Assembly (NCBI GenBank): GCA_964407665.1
Contig: CAYOWK010000017.1
Coordinates: 1-64,000, forward strand
Length of the DNA: 64,000 nucleotides
From: CAYOWK01 sp964407665
GTDB lineage: Bacteria; Pseudomonadota; Alphaproteobacteria; Caulobacterales; Hyphomonadaceae
Direction: 5' to 3'
A program made the position numbers and the translations under genes. Of this stretch, positions 1-9,375 are shown one piece after another (the first letter of the stretch is position 1; every line of letters begins with the position of its first letter). The notes under the pieces were generated by a model. The model was not told the origin of the DNA. It ran no database searches and worked only from the letters and a program-made list of their open reading frames with translations.

Positions 1-242
1 GGGCATTCGGGCCGAACGGCCGGGCCAAGAAACCTGACCCACAATGGCTGAACGCGACAGCGGACGCGATCTACGGATCGATCCTCCTGCGCAGCCCAAG
101 CGAGCGGGAGGTGCAGAACCTGTCCGCCTACTACACGCAAGTGGCCGAGGGTCGCGCGGCGAACAGCGCCGAGGTCGCGGCAGACTGGGTCACGCTCAGC
201 TGTTTTGCGGTCGCCTCGTCCCTTGAAGCCGTCTTCTACTGA
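1..242 (+). CDS. C-terminal fragment of a secreted-type protein (probable DUF1553/DUF1549-like partner of the DUF1501 gene)
   Basis: An open frame enters from the left edge and ends at the TGA at 240-242, giving about 79 residues and no start in the window. It contains LLRSPSEREVQNLSAYYTQV, then a tail ending in SLEAVFY. This resembles the end of the DUF1549/DUF1553 family, where a 'RxPxxxE' helix is followed by a final helix with a short aromatic tail. Those proteins are usually encoded just before a DUF1501 gene, as here (20-base gap). The family assignment is inferred from context and a short stretch. The alternative reading frame starting at 44 has no such similarity. Confidence 0.5.
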   Translation, partial: AFGPNGRAKKPDPQWLNATADAIYGSILLRSPSEREVQNLSAYYTQVAEGRAANSAEVAADWVTLSCFAVASSLEAVFY

Positions 243-262
243 TCAGATCAGGATCCACTGAC

Positions 263-1783
263 ATGACAAGCCCGCTGTCACGCCGCAACTTTCTCCGCAC
301 CGCGTCACTCGGTGGGGCCGGAGCCTTCGTTGCCGCCCGTCTGCCACAGGACGCCTACGCGCAGGAGGCGATGATCGAACGGGCGAAGAACCCGCGCTTC
401 CTGATCGTGCTGAGTTCGTTCGGGGGAGCAAACCAGGTCGACGCCTTCCTGTCGCGCCGCGAGTCGGAAGTGCCGAACGCCGCCACTCTCAACGCCTACC
501 CGGACAGCCTTGTGCAGACGATCGGCGAGTTCCGTGCGATCGACCTGAAGGGGCCGACGATCGGCGCCATTCCGGCATCCTTCACGGCCAACCAGTCCAA
601 CTTCGTGCGCCAGCACAACAACGACATGATGGTCGTCACCCACACGGGCACCAGCGTGAACCATTTTGTGGCCCAGCAGCGATCGATCAATGGTAACGCC
701 GCCTGGCAGGGGCGGACGCTGCAGGAGGCCGTCGCGCTCTCCTACGGCGCTGGCTACGCAATCCCGAACGTGCATCTGGTCAACGGCACCGGCTTCACCG
801 AGCGCGGGACGGACACGAGCATGCCGGCGTATGTGTACGGCGAGCGCGCCCCGACACCGAACCTCTGGCCGCTGTCGCTCGATGGTCACAAGGGCATCAA
901 GGGTGCGCCGTCGCGCGCGCTGTTCGAACAGGCGCGCAAGTTCCGGAATGAACGGCTCGATCCCTCATCCGACTTCTACCGCACCTTCAGCGGCAGCCAG
1001 AGGCTCAAGCACTGGACGAGCATCCGTGGCGATGCCCTGCGCGGCGTAGAGGCCGAAGACCTGATCACCAAGCTGATGCTCTTCCCGGACTCCGAGGAGA
1101 TGCCGCTCGCTGCTCACGGACTCACAGGCTCGGCGATTGGCCAGAAGGTACGTGAAGCATTCCCCAACTACGAGTTCGACCCGCTCGAGGCTCAGGCCGC
1201 CCTGGCCTTCATGCTGCTGCGCTATGGCGTTTCGGTTACGGTGACCATCGGGCCCGAAGGCAGCGCCGTGTTCAAGAAGGGGGTCCGGCTCGGCGAGGGC
1301 GGTCTTGGCGAGGGCGACATTGTCAATCCGCCGATCTCGTTCGACTTCTCGCACCAGGCCAACCGCGAGGTGCAGGCCCTGATGTGGAACCGTCAGCTGT
1401 CGATCGCCGACCGGCTGATCTCGCTGCTGAAGTCGGAGGAATTCCGCGACGGCCAGAGCTACTGGGACAGGTCGATGATCTACTTCGCGACGGAGTTCGG
1501 CCGTACGCGCCGCCGTCCCAACAATGCGATGACCTTCGGCTCAGGCCACGATCTCAACAACGGCTCGCTGATCGTCTCGCCGTTGGCGAATGGCGGACGC
1601 GTACTGGGCGGGGTCGATGTCGATACCATGCTGACGTACGGTTTCGATCCGACGTCAGGCAGGCCCGAGCCCGGACGAAACATGACGGAGCCGGAGATGT
1701 ATTCCGGCATCGCCCACGCCCTCGGGATCGACACGGCAGGCAGCAACCTTCCCGACATGCGCGCGATGCGGCGGAATGCCTGA
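263..1783 (+). CDS. DUF1501 domain protein, Tat-exported
   Basis: 506 residues. The N-terminus has a twin-arginine signal (SRRNFLRTASLGGAGAF) with a likely cleavage after AYAQ, so the protein should be exported folded. The body matches the DUF1501 family, which belongs to the alkaline-phosphatase/sulfatase-like superfamily and has no established substrate. Family landmarks are visible: THTGTSVNH near residue 130, a C-terminal ATEFGRTRRRPNN and GSGHDLNNGS, where His and Asp would bind metal. It starts 20 bases after the upstream partial gene, so the two are probably co-transcribed. Family membership is fairly clear; function is unknown. Confidence 0.85.
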   Translation: MTSPLSRRNFLRTASLGGAGAFVAARLPQDAYAQEAMIERAKNPRFLIVLSSFGGANQVDAFLSRRESEVPNAATLNAYPDSLVQTIGEFRAIDLKGPTIGAIPASFTANQSNFVRQHNNDMMVVTHTGTSVNHFVAQQRSINGNAAWQGRTLQEAVALSYGAGYAIPNVHLVNGTGFTERGTDTSMPAYVYGERAPTPNLWPLSLDGHKGIKGAPSRALFEQARKFRNERLDPSSDFYRTFSGSQRLKHWTSIRGDALRGVEAEDLITKLMLFPDSEEMPLAAHGLTGSAIGQKVREAFPNYEFDPLEAQAALAFMLLRYGVSVTVTIGPEGSAVFKKGVRLGEGGLGEGDIVNPPISFDFSHQANREVQALMWNRQLSIADRLISLLKSEEFRDGQSYWDRSMIYFATEFGRTRRRPNNAMTFGSGHDLNNGSLIVSPLANGGRVLGGVDVDTMLTYGFDPTSGRPEPGRNMTEPEMYSGIAHALGIDTAGSNLPDMRAMRRNA

Positions 1784-1836
1784 TTTGTGTCCCGACCCTG
1801 GCCCGGATCGCCCGGATCCAGTCTTCAGGCTTACGG

Positions 1837-2655
1837 CTAAGGAATGACGCGCTTGTCGTTGACGAAGTCCACGTCAGGGTTTTCGCCGATGAACATCGAG
1901 ATCGTCTCGGCGAAGGGGAAAACGCCGCCCCACGGTGGCACAGCGAACGAAGAGGGCTTCAGGAAGGCCCTCGCCCATGCGGCGTAGTCGTCGAACCAGA
2001 ACTCGGCGACGCGCGGATAGGGTTGGGCGGCGACCGTCTTGTAGCTCGCGAAACGCTTCAGCCCCGGCGCCTTCGAGAGCTCCTGCGCGTGGCGCGCATA
2101 CCAGCTGTCCCAGGCTGCCGCATCGACGCCCTTGGGCAGCTTGTAGAAAACAACCCAGCGCAGATACGGCGTCTCCTTCGGGGGCGTCGCAACCGAGACA
2201 TGCAGAGCGTCCGGATTGACCGGGATTGTCGCCGTAAACGTGTCGAACAGCGTATTGGCGGCCCAGCCGCCGGGCGGCGGGGTGAACGAGTCGAGTTCGC
2301 CATAGACGTTGTTGGGACGAGTCGCGCGGAAGTCCTCGATCGAGTCGAACTGGATCTCTGTCATACGTCCGTACCAGAGCGGATAGCGCGCCGTCGCCTC
2401 AGCCGGCGGCAGGTAGGACCGGAAGGACGTGTACGTCCTCTGCCACGCCTTGTAGGCGCGGCGGACCTGTGGCGCGTGGAAGGTCATGTACCAGCGGTCC
2501 AGCGCCAGCTGATCCGCGCCCGGCTTCAGGTTCACGAGGATGTAGTGCTTGACCGCAACCTCCTGCGACTGCGCGAGCGCCGGCGCCGCAAGCGTTCCGG
2601 CCGCGGCGGCCATGACCAGGACAGAGCGTCTCGAAAGGCTGTTCAGCGGGTCCAT
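1837..2655 (-). CDS. EthD-like / dimeric alpha-beta barrel protein, exported
   Basis: 272 residues from the ATG at 2655, which follows a strong GGGGAGGGA ribosome site located in the end of the upstream gene; a longer frame to 2694 lacks this. The N-terminus SRRSVLVMAAAAGTLAAPALAQ is a Tat-type or Sec signal peptide. Two similar halves follow (KHYILVNLKPGADQ and RWVVFYKLPKGVD, each with a following WY...HA segment), as expected for a duplicated EthD/Dabb ferredoxin-like barrel. Such proteins are accessory or catalytic in degradation pathways. It is the last gene of the minus-strand operon, one base after the PQQ dehydrogenase stop. The precise role is unknown. Confidence 0.7.
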   Translation of the reverse strand: MDPLNSLSRRSVLVMAAAAGTLAAPALAQSQEVAVKHYILVNLKPGADQLALDRWYMTFHAPQVRRAYKAWQRTYTSFRSYLPPAEATARYPLWYGRMTEIQFDSIEDFRATRPNNVYGELDSFTPPPGGWAANTLFDTFTATIPVNPDALHVSVATPPKETPYLRWVVFYKLPKGVDAAAWDSWYARHAQELSKAPGLKRFASYKTVAAQPYPRVAEFWFDDYAAWARAFLKPSSFAVPPWGGVFPFAETISMFIGENPDVDFVNDKRVIP

Positions 2656-2656
2656 G

Positions 2657-4621
2657 TTATCCCTCCCCTGTTGCGGGTAGCGCCAGCGCCACAAGGCGAT
2701 GCGGCGAATTGCGGAAGCCCATACCGCAGACGATGAACTGGCGGCCGCCAGCCATGTAGGTCATCGGCGGTCCGTGCGTGTTGTCAGGCAGGCTGATTTC
2801 CGCGACGGGCTCGCCTGTGGTCTTGTCGTAAGCGCGCAGAACCTTGCGGGTGAAGCGCGGATCATGTGGCCCCTCCCCCATGAACAGCAGTGTCTTCGTC
2901 AGCAGCGGGCCGGTGCGCGCCGTCGTCCCCAGCCACCCTGTATTGTAGGGTTTGAAGCGCGGATCATCCTTTGCGCCAGGTCCATTGGCCCGCACCCAGT
3001 CGATATCGCCGGTGTTGAGGTTCATAGCCGTGATGCGGCCATAGGGCGGCTTCAGCAGCGGCAGGCCACGAGGCCCCGTGACGATGGTGGATCGCCCGGC
3101 AATCTCCTCGGGAGCATCGCCGGCGTCGAGACGCTCGCCGTCCTGACCAAGCGCCATGGCGACCGGCGCCGTCAGCGAAGGGATATAGAGGCGACCCGTT
3201 TCGGGGTCGAACGCGGCGCCCCACCAGTTGGCGCCCCCGACCCAGCTGGGGAGCACGATGGTGGGCTTCTCGCCCAGCGGCGTGAACATCGGACCGGCAT
3301 TGTAGGTTTTCAGAATTTCGACCGCTTCAGCCTTCAGCTCGGGCGTGTAGTCGATGAGGTCGGCTTCGCTGATGCCCTGGCGCTCGAACGGGACCGGACG
3401 GCTTGGGAAGGGTTGAGTGGCGGCGGCCCGCTCGGCGCGAATTCCGGAGGGCGGCACGGGCCTGTCCTCGATGGGCCAGACGGGCTCGCCCGTCGCCCTG
3501 TCGAAGACGAAGCAGAAGCCGTGCTTGGTCAGCTGCGCGACCGCCTTCACCTTCCGACCGCCCACGGCAATGTCGCAGAGGATGGGGGCGCACGGCAAAT
3601 CGTAGTCCCAGATATCGTGCCGCACGATCTGGAAGTGCCAGCGCCGCTCGCCGGTGCGGGCGTCGAGGGCGATCAGGGCGTTGCCATAAAGATTGTCGCC
3701 TGGCCGGTCTCCGCCAAAGAAGTTGTTCGTCGGGCATGAGCCCGGCAGGTACACTAGGCCAAGTTCTTCATCGGCGCTGATCGGCGCCCAGATGTTGGCG
3801 TTTCCCGTCCGCTCGGCAGATCCTTCAAGCCACGTCTCATGGCCCGGCTCCCCTTTCCGGGGGATCGTGTGGAATGTCCATTTCAGCCTGCCCGTCCGCA
3901 CATCGTAGCCGCGCACATCGCCAGGCGGCATCCGGTCCTGGATCGAGCGGTCGTGGATGTACTGACCGACCACGATCACGTCGCGACAGATTGCAGGCGG
4001 AGATGTGGAGCCGAAGAGATCCGATCGTGCCCCGGTCACGGGAGCCTGGAGGCCGTCTGACTGCATGTCGACTTCGCCCGCAGCCCCGAACCCGCCCACG
4101 GGCTTGCCGGTCAGCGCATCGAGCGCGATCAGCCGGTTGTCGCCTGTTGCGATGATGACCCGCCGATCCTCTCCGTCGCGCCAGTAGGCGACGCCGCGAT
4201 GCTGGAATCCCTTGTTGGTGGGATAGGCCCGCTTCCACGAGCCGGGATCGAACACCCAGACGGTCGCGCCCGTCTCGGGGTTGATCGCTGCCACCTGGGA
4301 CATGGCGGTCGAGGTATAAAGCAGGCCATCCGCCATGATCGGGGTGGCCTGGAATTCGCCCGGCCTCAGCTCTGGATGCGCCTCGATGACGCCTGCGTCG
4401 GGAGAACGCCACTCCCAGGCGATCTCGAGACGGCCCGCATTCGACGCGTCGATCTGGGACAGCGGCGAATACTTCGTGGCGGCATTGTCGCCGCCATAGA
4501 CGCGCCATTCGCCGGCTGCAGCGCCGGCGGCTGTCCGGGAGCCCGGCGTCGCGCATGCGGCGAGTGCGGTCAGGCTGACGCCAGCGGCGAGCAAGGCCCG
4601 CCTTGAAATCGTTTGGGCCAT
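2657..4621 (-). CDS. PQQ-dependent dehydrogenase (quinoprotein, GDH/ADH-type beta-propeller), lipoprotein/Tat
   Basis: 654 residues from the ATG at 4621; GGGAG lies about 8 bases upstream, and the longer frame to 4741 runs into the upstream gene. The N-terminus ISRRALLAAGVSLTALAACA combines a twin-arginine motif with a lipobox Cys, so the enzyme is probably anchored on the periplasmic side. The start of the mature part (EWRVYGGDNAATKYSPLSQI) and IVRHDIWDYDLPCAPILCDI are hallmarks of quinoprotein glucose/alcohol dehydrogenases that use pyrroloquinoline quinone and pass electrons to the respiratory chain. There is no cytochrome c domain (no CxxCH). No PQQ biosynthesis genes are in the window. 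The substrate is unknown, probably an alcohol released or made by the operon's esterases. Confidence 0.85.
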   Translation of the reverse strand: MAQTISRRALLAAGVSLTALAACATPGSRTAAGAAAGEWRVYGGDNAATKYSPLSQIDASNAGRLEIAWEWRSPDAGVIEAHPELRPGEFQATPIMADGLLYTSTAMSQVAAINPETGATVWVFDPGSWKRAYPTNKGFQHRGVAYWRDGEDRRVIIATGDNRLIALDALTGKPVGGFGAAGEVDMQSDGLQAPVTGARSDLFGSTSPPAICRDVIVVGQYIHDRSIQDRMPPGDVRGYDVRTGRLKWTFHTIPRKGEPGHETWLEGSAERTGNANIWAPISADEELGLVYLPGSCPTNNFFGGDRPGDNLYGNALIALDARTGERRWHFQIVRHDIWDYDLPCAPILCDIAVGGRKVKAVAQLTKHGFCFVFDRATGEPVWPIEDRPVPPSGIRAERAAATQPFPSRPVPFERQGISEADLIDYTPELKAEAVEILKTYNAGPMFTPLGEKPTIVLPSWVGGANWWGAAFDPETGRLYIPSLTAPVAMALGQDGERLDAGDAPEEIAGRSTIVTGPRGLPLLKPPYGRITAMNLNTGDIDWVRANGPGAKDDPRFKPYNTGWLGTTARTGPLLTKTLLFMGEGPHDPRFTRKVLRAYDKTTGEPVAEISLPDNTHGPPMTYMAGGRQFIVCGMGFRNSPHRLVALALPATGEG

Positions 4622-4640
4622 CTCGTCCACTCCCGCCATC

Positions 4641-6230
4641 TCAGCGCCCCGACCTGAAGAACTGCTCGACGAAGATATCGAACGCCGCAGCATGAGCCGG
4701 TTTGCCAACCGCAACTGTTTCGCCAAGCTGCATCTGGACATCGTCGGCGCGGTTGTAGGCCGGCCACGCAGGGGCGCCTTCGCAGGAAGGCTTGCCTGTC
4801 CGGGCGAACGCCACCCAGCAGGCCGACATCATGCGGGACATCGCCCTGTCCTCATCGGTGAGGAAGCGAGCGAGCGGCGTCCTGTCCCCGGTCTGGAAGA
4901 CATAAGGGATTTCTGTCCCATGCCCGGCGCCGGGAACCTTGCCCCGCCGCATGCTCGCCAGGTACGAAAAGTAGTAGAGGAAGGACGGCTTGCCATCTGA
5001 CGCCTCGCCCGCGATCCAGCGCGACGGGGCGACAAACACCACGTCGCCCATGGCCTGCCGCCGGAACTCCTCTTCTGACAGAGAGCCGTAGGCGGCGCGC
5101 AGGTCCGACATCCGGTCGCCGGCGGCAACCGCAAGCGCAGCTGCGGGAACGCCAAGCGTCGCCAGGACGCTCGCCTCGTTTGAATTGGCGCCGATCATCA
5201 GCGGAACGTCAGCCTCGCGCCCTTCGCGGAAGGCAGCCCAGGGAGCCTCTTTCACGAGGCGGCCGTCGACAAACGGACCAAATCCGAGACCGCCTTGCAG
5301 GGCGCCCTGGGCCTTGATCCAGTCGTCCGCGCTTCTGGCCTTGAGGTCTGCCAGCGTCGCGCCGGAGCCCAGTCCGAGATTGGCGGCATAGGTCTGGCCC
5401 GCCGCCTCCTGCGCAGGCAGCAGCGTGGGCCTCTGCATCCCGCCCCCCGACTGCACGATCGCCTTGTCGAACAGCCCACACGCAGCTGGTGTGGTCAGGA
5501 GATAGATGATGTCGGCGCCGCCAGCGCTTTCACCGAAAACCGTGACATTGTCGGGATCGCCACCAAACGCGGCAGCATTCGTCTTCACCCACTTGAGAGC
5601 CGCGATCTGATCCATCAGACCGTAATTGCCCAGCGGCTCGGATGGACCTGCGTCCGCCGTGATTGCGGGATGTCCGAAGAAGCCCAGCAGTCCCAGCCTG
5701 TAGTTGATGGTCACCAGGACAACGCCCTGTCCGGCGAGCGCCGACCCATCGTAGAGAGCGGCCGAACCGGATCCCAGCCTGTGGGCCCCGCCATGGATCC
5801 AGACCATGACAGGCAGCTTCGCACCGGACTTTGCTGAAGAAGGCGCCCACACGTTCAGCGTCAGGCAATCCTCGCTCTGGTTGCTGAACGTTCCCGCTCC
5901 GCCGCCGTCGTCGCGATCAGGCTGGGGACAGGCGGGCCCGTAGGACGTTGCGTCGCGAACGCCCTCCCACTTCGCTGGCGGCCGGGGCGGCTTCCATCGG
6001 AGATCTCCGACGGGCGCGGCCGCAAACGGGATGCCCTTGAACGACCGGACGTCCGACGCATCGGCGCCAGCGAGTCGCCCTTCGGCAATCCTGACACCGG
6101 GTCCCCCGACCGCATGATCGCCCGGACTGGCCGGGCTTGCGCAGGCCCCAAGAGCAAGAGCGACCGCAAGCAGCAGGCTCTTTCTGGAGCCGGACCCAAG
6201 CCGGTTCGACGGCGTCAGCGACACGCGCAT
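4641..6230 (-). CDS. Type-B carboxylesterase, lipoprotein
   Basis: 529 residues. The N-terminus (KSLLLAVALALGACASPA) is a lipoprotein signal with a Cys in ALGAC. The alpha/beta-hydrolase of the carboxylesterase B family is recognised by the opening VRIAEGRLAGADASDVRSFKGIPFAAAPVGDLRW, the CPQ...SEDCLTLNVWAP disulfide region, the oxyanion HGGA, the nucleophile elbow GESAGG and the late GAGHGTEIPYVF that holds the catalytic His. It would hydrolyse carboxylic esters in the periplasm or at a membrane. It lies between the acyl-CoA ligase (30 bases upstream) and the PQQ dehydrogenase, in the same direction. Confidence 0.88.
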   Translation of the reverse strand: MRVSLTPSNRLGSGSRKSLLLAVALALGACASPASPGDHAVGGPGVRIAEGRLAGADASDVRSFKGIPFAAAPVGDLRWKPPRPPAKWEGVRDATSYGPACPQPDRDDGGGAGTFSNQSEDCLTLNVWAPSSAKSGAKLPVMVWIHGGAHRLGSGSAALYDGSALAGQGVVLVTINYRLGLLGFFGHPAITADAGPSEPLGNYGLMDQIAALKWVKTNAAAFGGDPDNVTVFGESAGGADIIYLLTTPAACGLFDKAIVQSGGGMQRPTLLPAQEAAGQTYAANLGLGSGATLADLKARSADDWIKAQGALQGGLGFGPFVDGRLVKEAPWAAFREGREADVPLMIGANSNEASVLATLGVPAAALAVAAGDRMSDLRAAYGSLSEEEFRRQAMGDVVFVAPSRWIAGEASDGKPSFLYYFSYLASMRRGKVPGAGHGTEIPYVFQTGDRTPLARFLTDEDRAMSRMMSACWVAFARTGKPSCEGAPAWPAYNRADDVQMQLGETVAVGKPAHAAAFDIFVEQFFRSGR

Positions 6231-6260
6231 CCACGTCCCTCCCTGACGTGACGGCCTCGC

Positions 6261-7985
6261 TCAGCGGCTGGCCTTGATCACGTTCTTCATAAGCTTGCCC
6301 GCTGCATTCCGTGGCAGCGGGTCAGTCACAAACTCGACTATGCTGGGCGCCTTGAAGGGCGCCAAGGTCTCGCGCACCCATGCCTGCACGGCTTCAGCCG
6401 GCAGTGTCTGGCCGGGCCGCAGGCGGATGACCGCTCTCACCTCTTCGCCAAGCCGCTCGCTGGGCGCAGCAACAACTGCCGCTTCCGCTACAGACGGATG
6501 GGCCTCGATCCGGCGCTCGACTTCCCCGGCAAAGATGTTCTCACCGCCGCGGATGATAACATCCTTCTTCCGGTCGACCAGATAGACAAAGCCATCCTGA
6601 TCGACGCGTCCGATATCCCCGGTGCGGAGCCAGCGGCCGTCTGCGAATAGCTCGCTGTCGTCGCCGTCGAGATAGCCATCCATCAGGAATGGGCCACGAA
6701 CCTGGACAAGACCGGTTTCGCCCGGAGGCAGCTCGCGATCATCGTCATCGACAACCCTCAGCTCAACCGTGAGGAACGGCCGGCCCACCGACTCAGGATG
6801 GGAAACAAAGTCCGCGCCGGTATTCATCGTGAAGATCGAGCCTGCTTCGGTGAGGCCGTACGCGTTGCTGGCGGCCTTCATGCCCGGAAACGTTGCACGG
6901 GCCATCGCCAGGAGATCGGGACCAGACGGGGCGGCGCCGTAGCCGATGTTGCTGACTGAGCCGAGATCATGATGTGCGGCCTCCGGGTGGAGGCAGACGG
7001 CACGCACCATTGAAGGCACCGCCGACCAGCGAGTGACGCGTTCCCGCTCGATCAGCGCAAGCGTCGCGGAGGGATCGAATTTCTCGGGAGGCAGGATCAC
7101 GGTTGCGCCCCCTGCGATCGCGCCGATCACTGTGCCGTGCCCTCCGCCAACGTGGAAGAAAGGCAGGCTCGCCAGTACCCGGACGCCCGTGTCGATCGAA
7201 GCCAGTTCAGGCTCGTTCCCGACCGCGAGAACCGTTGCCGCCTTCATGTTCATCAGGCCCGCAATCCACGCCCGGTGAGAGATGCGAACGCCATTGGGCC
7301 TGCCCGTCGTGCCGCTCGTGAACATGATTGCGGCAAGATCGTCCTCGCGGACATCGACAGGCGTCGGACGCTCGGCCGTCAGGAAATCAGTGAAGGGCGT
7401 CTCCCGCCCGCGAGTTGGCGGATCCATGGTGATCGTAACGGCAGGGAGCGCACCATCGTCGAGGCGGGCCAGCCGCTTGGCGTCTCCGATGAGGATCCGG
7501 CAATCGGACCGGCGCAGGGCGTCGGAAATCTCGTCAGCCGTCCACCAGCCATTCAGGGCCACAACAACCCCGCCGGCGTGAAGGATCGCCCACATGGCGA
7601 TCATCCACTCCGTCCGGTTGGCCGCAAGGATGCCCACCCTGTCGCCCGTCCGCAGACCAGCCCGCGACTGCAGGCCAGCCGCGAACGACGCGGCGCGTTC
7701 TACGAACTCGGCGTAGCTCAGTCGTGTCCCGTCGGCGCTGACGACACACTCGCGATCCGGATAGGCAAGGCTTCCCGCGAGCAGATCGGTCAGCCTTTGC
7801 GGACGCTGCACAAACATCCGCACAGGCGCTCCCTGCACGTCCACTGTCTGCATCTCGAACGGCGCACCGGGCGCCGTCAGGCTGCGAACCAGAGTCTCCC
7901 GGCCATCGGGCGCGGCGTGCCCGACGGGCGGCGGCGGACGGCGCCCGAGGAGCCGCGCCAGCGACGGGGCGAGTTTCACGATCAT
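6261..7985 (-). CDS. AMP-dependent acyl-CoA synthetase/ligase
   Basis: 574 residues from the ATG at 7985, which overlaps the stop of the upstream DUF1254 gene in an ATGA arrangement; a longer open frame to 8546 is a shadow of that gene. Adenylate-forming motifs are complete: TSGTTGRPNG near residue 250, YGLTEAGS, RTGDIGRVDQDGFVYLVDRKKD, and the C-terminal catalytic lysine in PRNAAGKLMK. The enzyme would activate a carboxylic acid to its CoA thioester in the cytoplasm. In context this acid is likely the product of the operon's esterases and dehydrogenase, after import. Substrate cannot be read from sequence. Confidence 0.88.
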   Translation of the reverse strand: MIVKLAPSLARLLGRRPPPPVGHAAPDGRETLVRSLTAPGAPFEMQTVDVQGAPVRMFVQRPQRLTDLLAGSLAYPDRECVVSADGTRLSYAEFVERAASFAAGLQSRAGLRTGDRVGILAANRTEWMIAMWAILHAGGVVVALNGWWTADEISDALRRSDCRILIGDAKRLARLDDGALPAVTITMDPPTRGRETPFTDFLTAERPTPVDVREDDLAAIMFTSGTTGRPNGVRISHRAWIAGLMNMKAATVLAVGNEPELASIDTGVRVLASLPFFHVGGGHGTVIGAIAGGATVILPPEKFDPSATLALIERERVTRWSAVPSMVRAVCLHPEAAHHDLGSVSNIGYGAAPSGPDLLAMARATFPGMKAASNAYGLTEAGSIFTMNTGADFVSHPESVGRPFLTVELRVVDDDDRELPPGETGLVQVRGPFLMDGYLDGDDSELFADGRWLRTGDIGRVDQDGFVYLVDRKKDVIIRGGENIFAGEVERRIEAHPSVAEAAVVAAPSERLGEEVRAVIRLRPGQTLPAEAVQAWVRETLAPFKAPSIVEFVTDPLPRNAAGKLMKNVIKASR

Positions 7986-9337
7986 GTCTCCATTTTGCGC
8001 AGTGCCGGCACGCGCCAGGTCCGGGACGTCAGCGGCCGCTTCGGCAGATAAGCGCGAAGCGCCAGCCGCATCGGGCCCTCGGGAGCCGGCAGCCAGTTGG
8101 CCGCCAGCGGCCCGTCCGGCCGGTTCTTCTGGATGAGGATTTCGAAGGAGCCGTCCGGCTCGGTCACGAGACCAGACGTCCGATCCCCGATCGAGAACCG
8201 GTTGATCGGATTCTCGACGAGGAAGTACCGGCCATCGGGCATCGTGCGATACATTGTCAGCGACCAGAAGGCATCGACGGGCACGCCGCCCGCAGGCACG
8301 CGCCAGCGGTAGGAACTCTCGCCGCTGAGCGGCGAGCCGCTGGCGTCGAAATTGGCGTGGAAGTACATCGCCTCCTCCTGTCCGAGCGCCGCAAGGCCGC
8401 CGAGCGCGATCGCAGCCCGGAGCTTGTCGTTGGAGCCGAAGTCGCCGACGCCCGGTGGCTGGTAGCTCCACCCATCGACGAGAAGGTCGCGAAAGCGGAA
8501 GGTTTCCCGGAGCATCGCAAAACCGTCCGGAAGATAGGCGCGCCACGCGTCGAGCTGGTCGGTCGAGGGCGTGATGCCGGGTCCGACGCCAAACTCGGCG
8601 AAGCTGCTCGCCCGTGCCGTCTGGCCCTTCCCGCCGGGAGATCGTGCGAGCATCTCGTTGGCAAGTCCGAGGAAGACGACGGGGTCATTCACGTCGGCGG
8701 CTTTGACCTTGAATGGGCGTGGCGACGTCGTTCCCGCGGCTGGCGCTACAGACAGCTGCTGCTGGAACGCCTGGGCGGCCTGCATGTCTTGCGGTCCATC
8801 GACGAGGACGCGCATCAGCATCCAGACATCGTTGGTGGAGGACCGGATCATGTTGACGCCTTCCGGCGCCTTGCCCTGCCACTGCGGCCCCACCACCCAA
8901 TACCGCCCGCCTTTGCCCTTGGTTGCGCGCGTGCCGATGTAGGCGAAGTTGTCGGTGAAGGCGTCCATGAACGCGACCGAGAAGTAGCGATCGGCCGAAG
9001 ACGGCGCAACGATTTCGACGGGACCGCCGGCAAGATCGAGAAATGCGGATGAATAGATCGTGTCGTTGTTGGGCGCCGTGACCTGCCGTGACGTGTGATC
9101 CATGAGCTGCGCCCGGTGGGCGACCGTGTTCAGCCGGCCCGGGGAGCCATCCAGAGCGCCGGTCCGTTCCTGCTCGGTGCGGGCAAACTCGTAGAGCGGG
9201 AACGCGTAGCAGAATGCAGCTTCCCGTGTCGCGGGACCCGACGCTTCGGGGCCGGAGCCAGCCGGGCGCGTGACGCAGCCAGCAGCGGCAAACGCCGCGA
9301 GCGCGGCGCTTCCCTTCAGAACGGATCGACGGTCCAT
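7982..9337 (-). CDS. DUF1254/DUF1214 domain protein, lipoprotein
   Basis: 451 residues from the ATG at 9337, preceded by AGGGAGAAG. The N-terminus DRRSVLKGSAALAAFAAAGC is a Tat-like lipoprotein signal. The first half fits DUF1254 (FCYAFPLYEFARTEQE, NDTIYSSAFLDLAGGPVEI) and the second DUF1214 (FWSLTMYRTMPDGRYFLVEN, then SFEILIQKNRPDG and NWLPAPEGPMRLALRAYLP). These paired domains are common in proteobacteria and have no agreed biochemical role; some are linked to xenobiotic and lipid metabolism clusters. It is translationally coupled to the acyl-CoA ligase. Confidence 0.85.
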   Translation of the reverse strand: MDRRSVLKGSAALAAFAAAGCVTRPAGSGPEASGPATREAAFCYAFPLYEFARTEQERTGALDGSPGRLNTVAHRAQLMDHTSRQVTAPNNDTIYSSAFLDLAGGPVEIVAPSSADRYFSVAFMDAFTDNFAYIGTRATKGKGGRYWVVGPQWQGKAPEGVNMIRSSTNDVWMLMRVLVDGPQDMQAAQAFQQQLSVAPAAGTTSPRPFKVKAADVNDPVVFLGLANEMLARSPGGKGQTARASSFAEFGVGPGITPSTDQLDAWRAYLPDGFAMLRETFRFRDLLVDGWSYQPPGVGDFGSNDKLRAAIALGGLAALGQEEAMYFHANFDASGSPLSGESSYRWRVPAGGVPVDAFWSLTMYRTMPDGRYFLVENPINRFSIGDRTSGLVTEPDGSFEILIQKNRPDGPLAANWLPAPEGPMRLALRAYLPKRPLTSRTWRVPALRKMET

Positions 9338-9375
9338 GTACTTCTCCCTGTTGCCGCGCAGCCGTGTGCCGCCTC

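Noticed and set aside
1384..2736. 450-residue plus-strand frame across the DUF1501 end and EthD gene
   Set aside because: Spans two convergent real genes out of frame; Arg-rich composition typical of a shadow.
6261..8546. Long version (761 residues) of the acyl-CoA ligase
   Set aside because: The first 187 residues are a shadow of the DUF1254 gene; an ATGA-coupled start exists at 7985.
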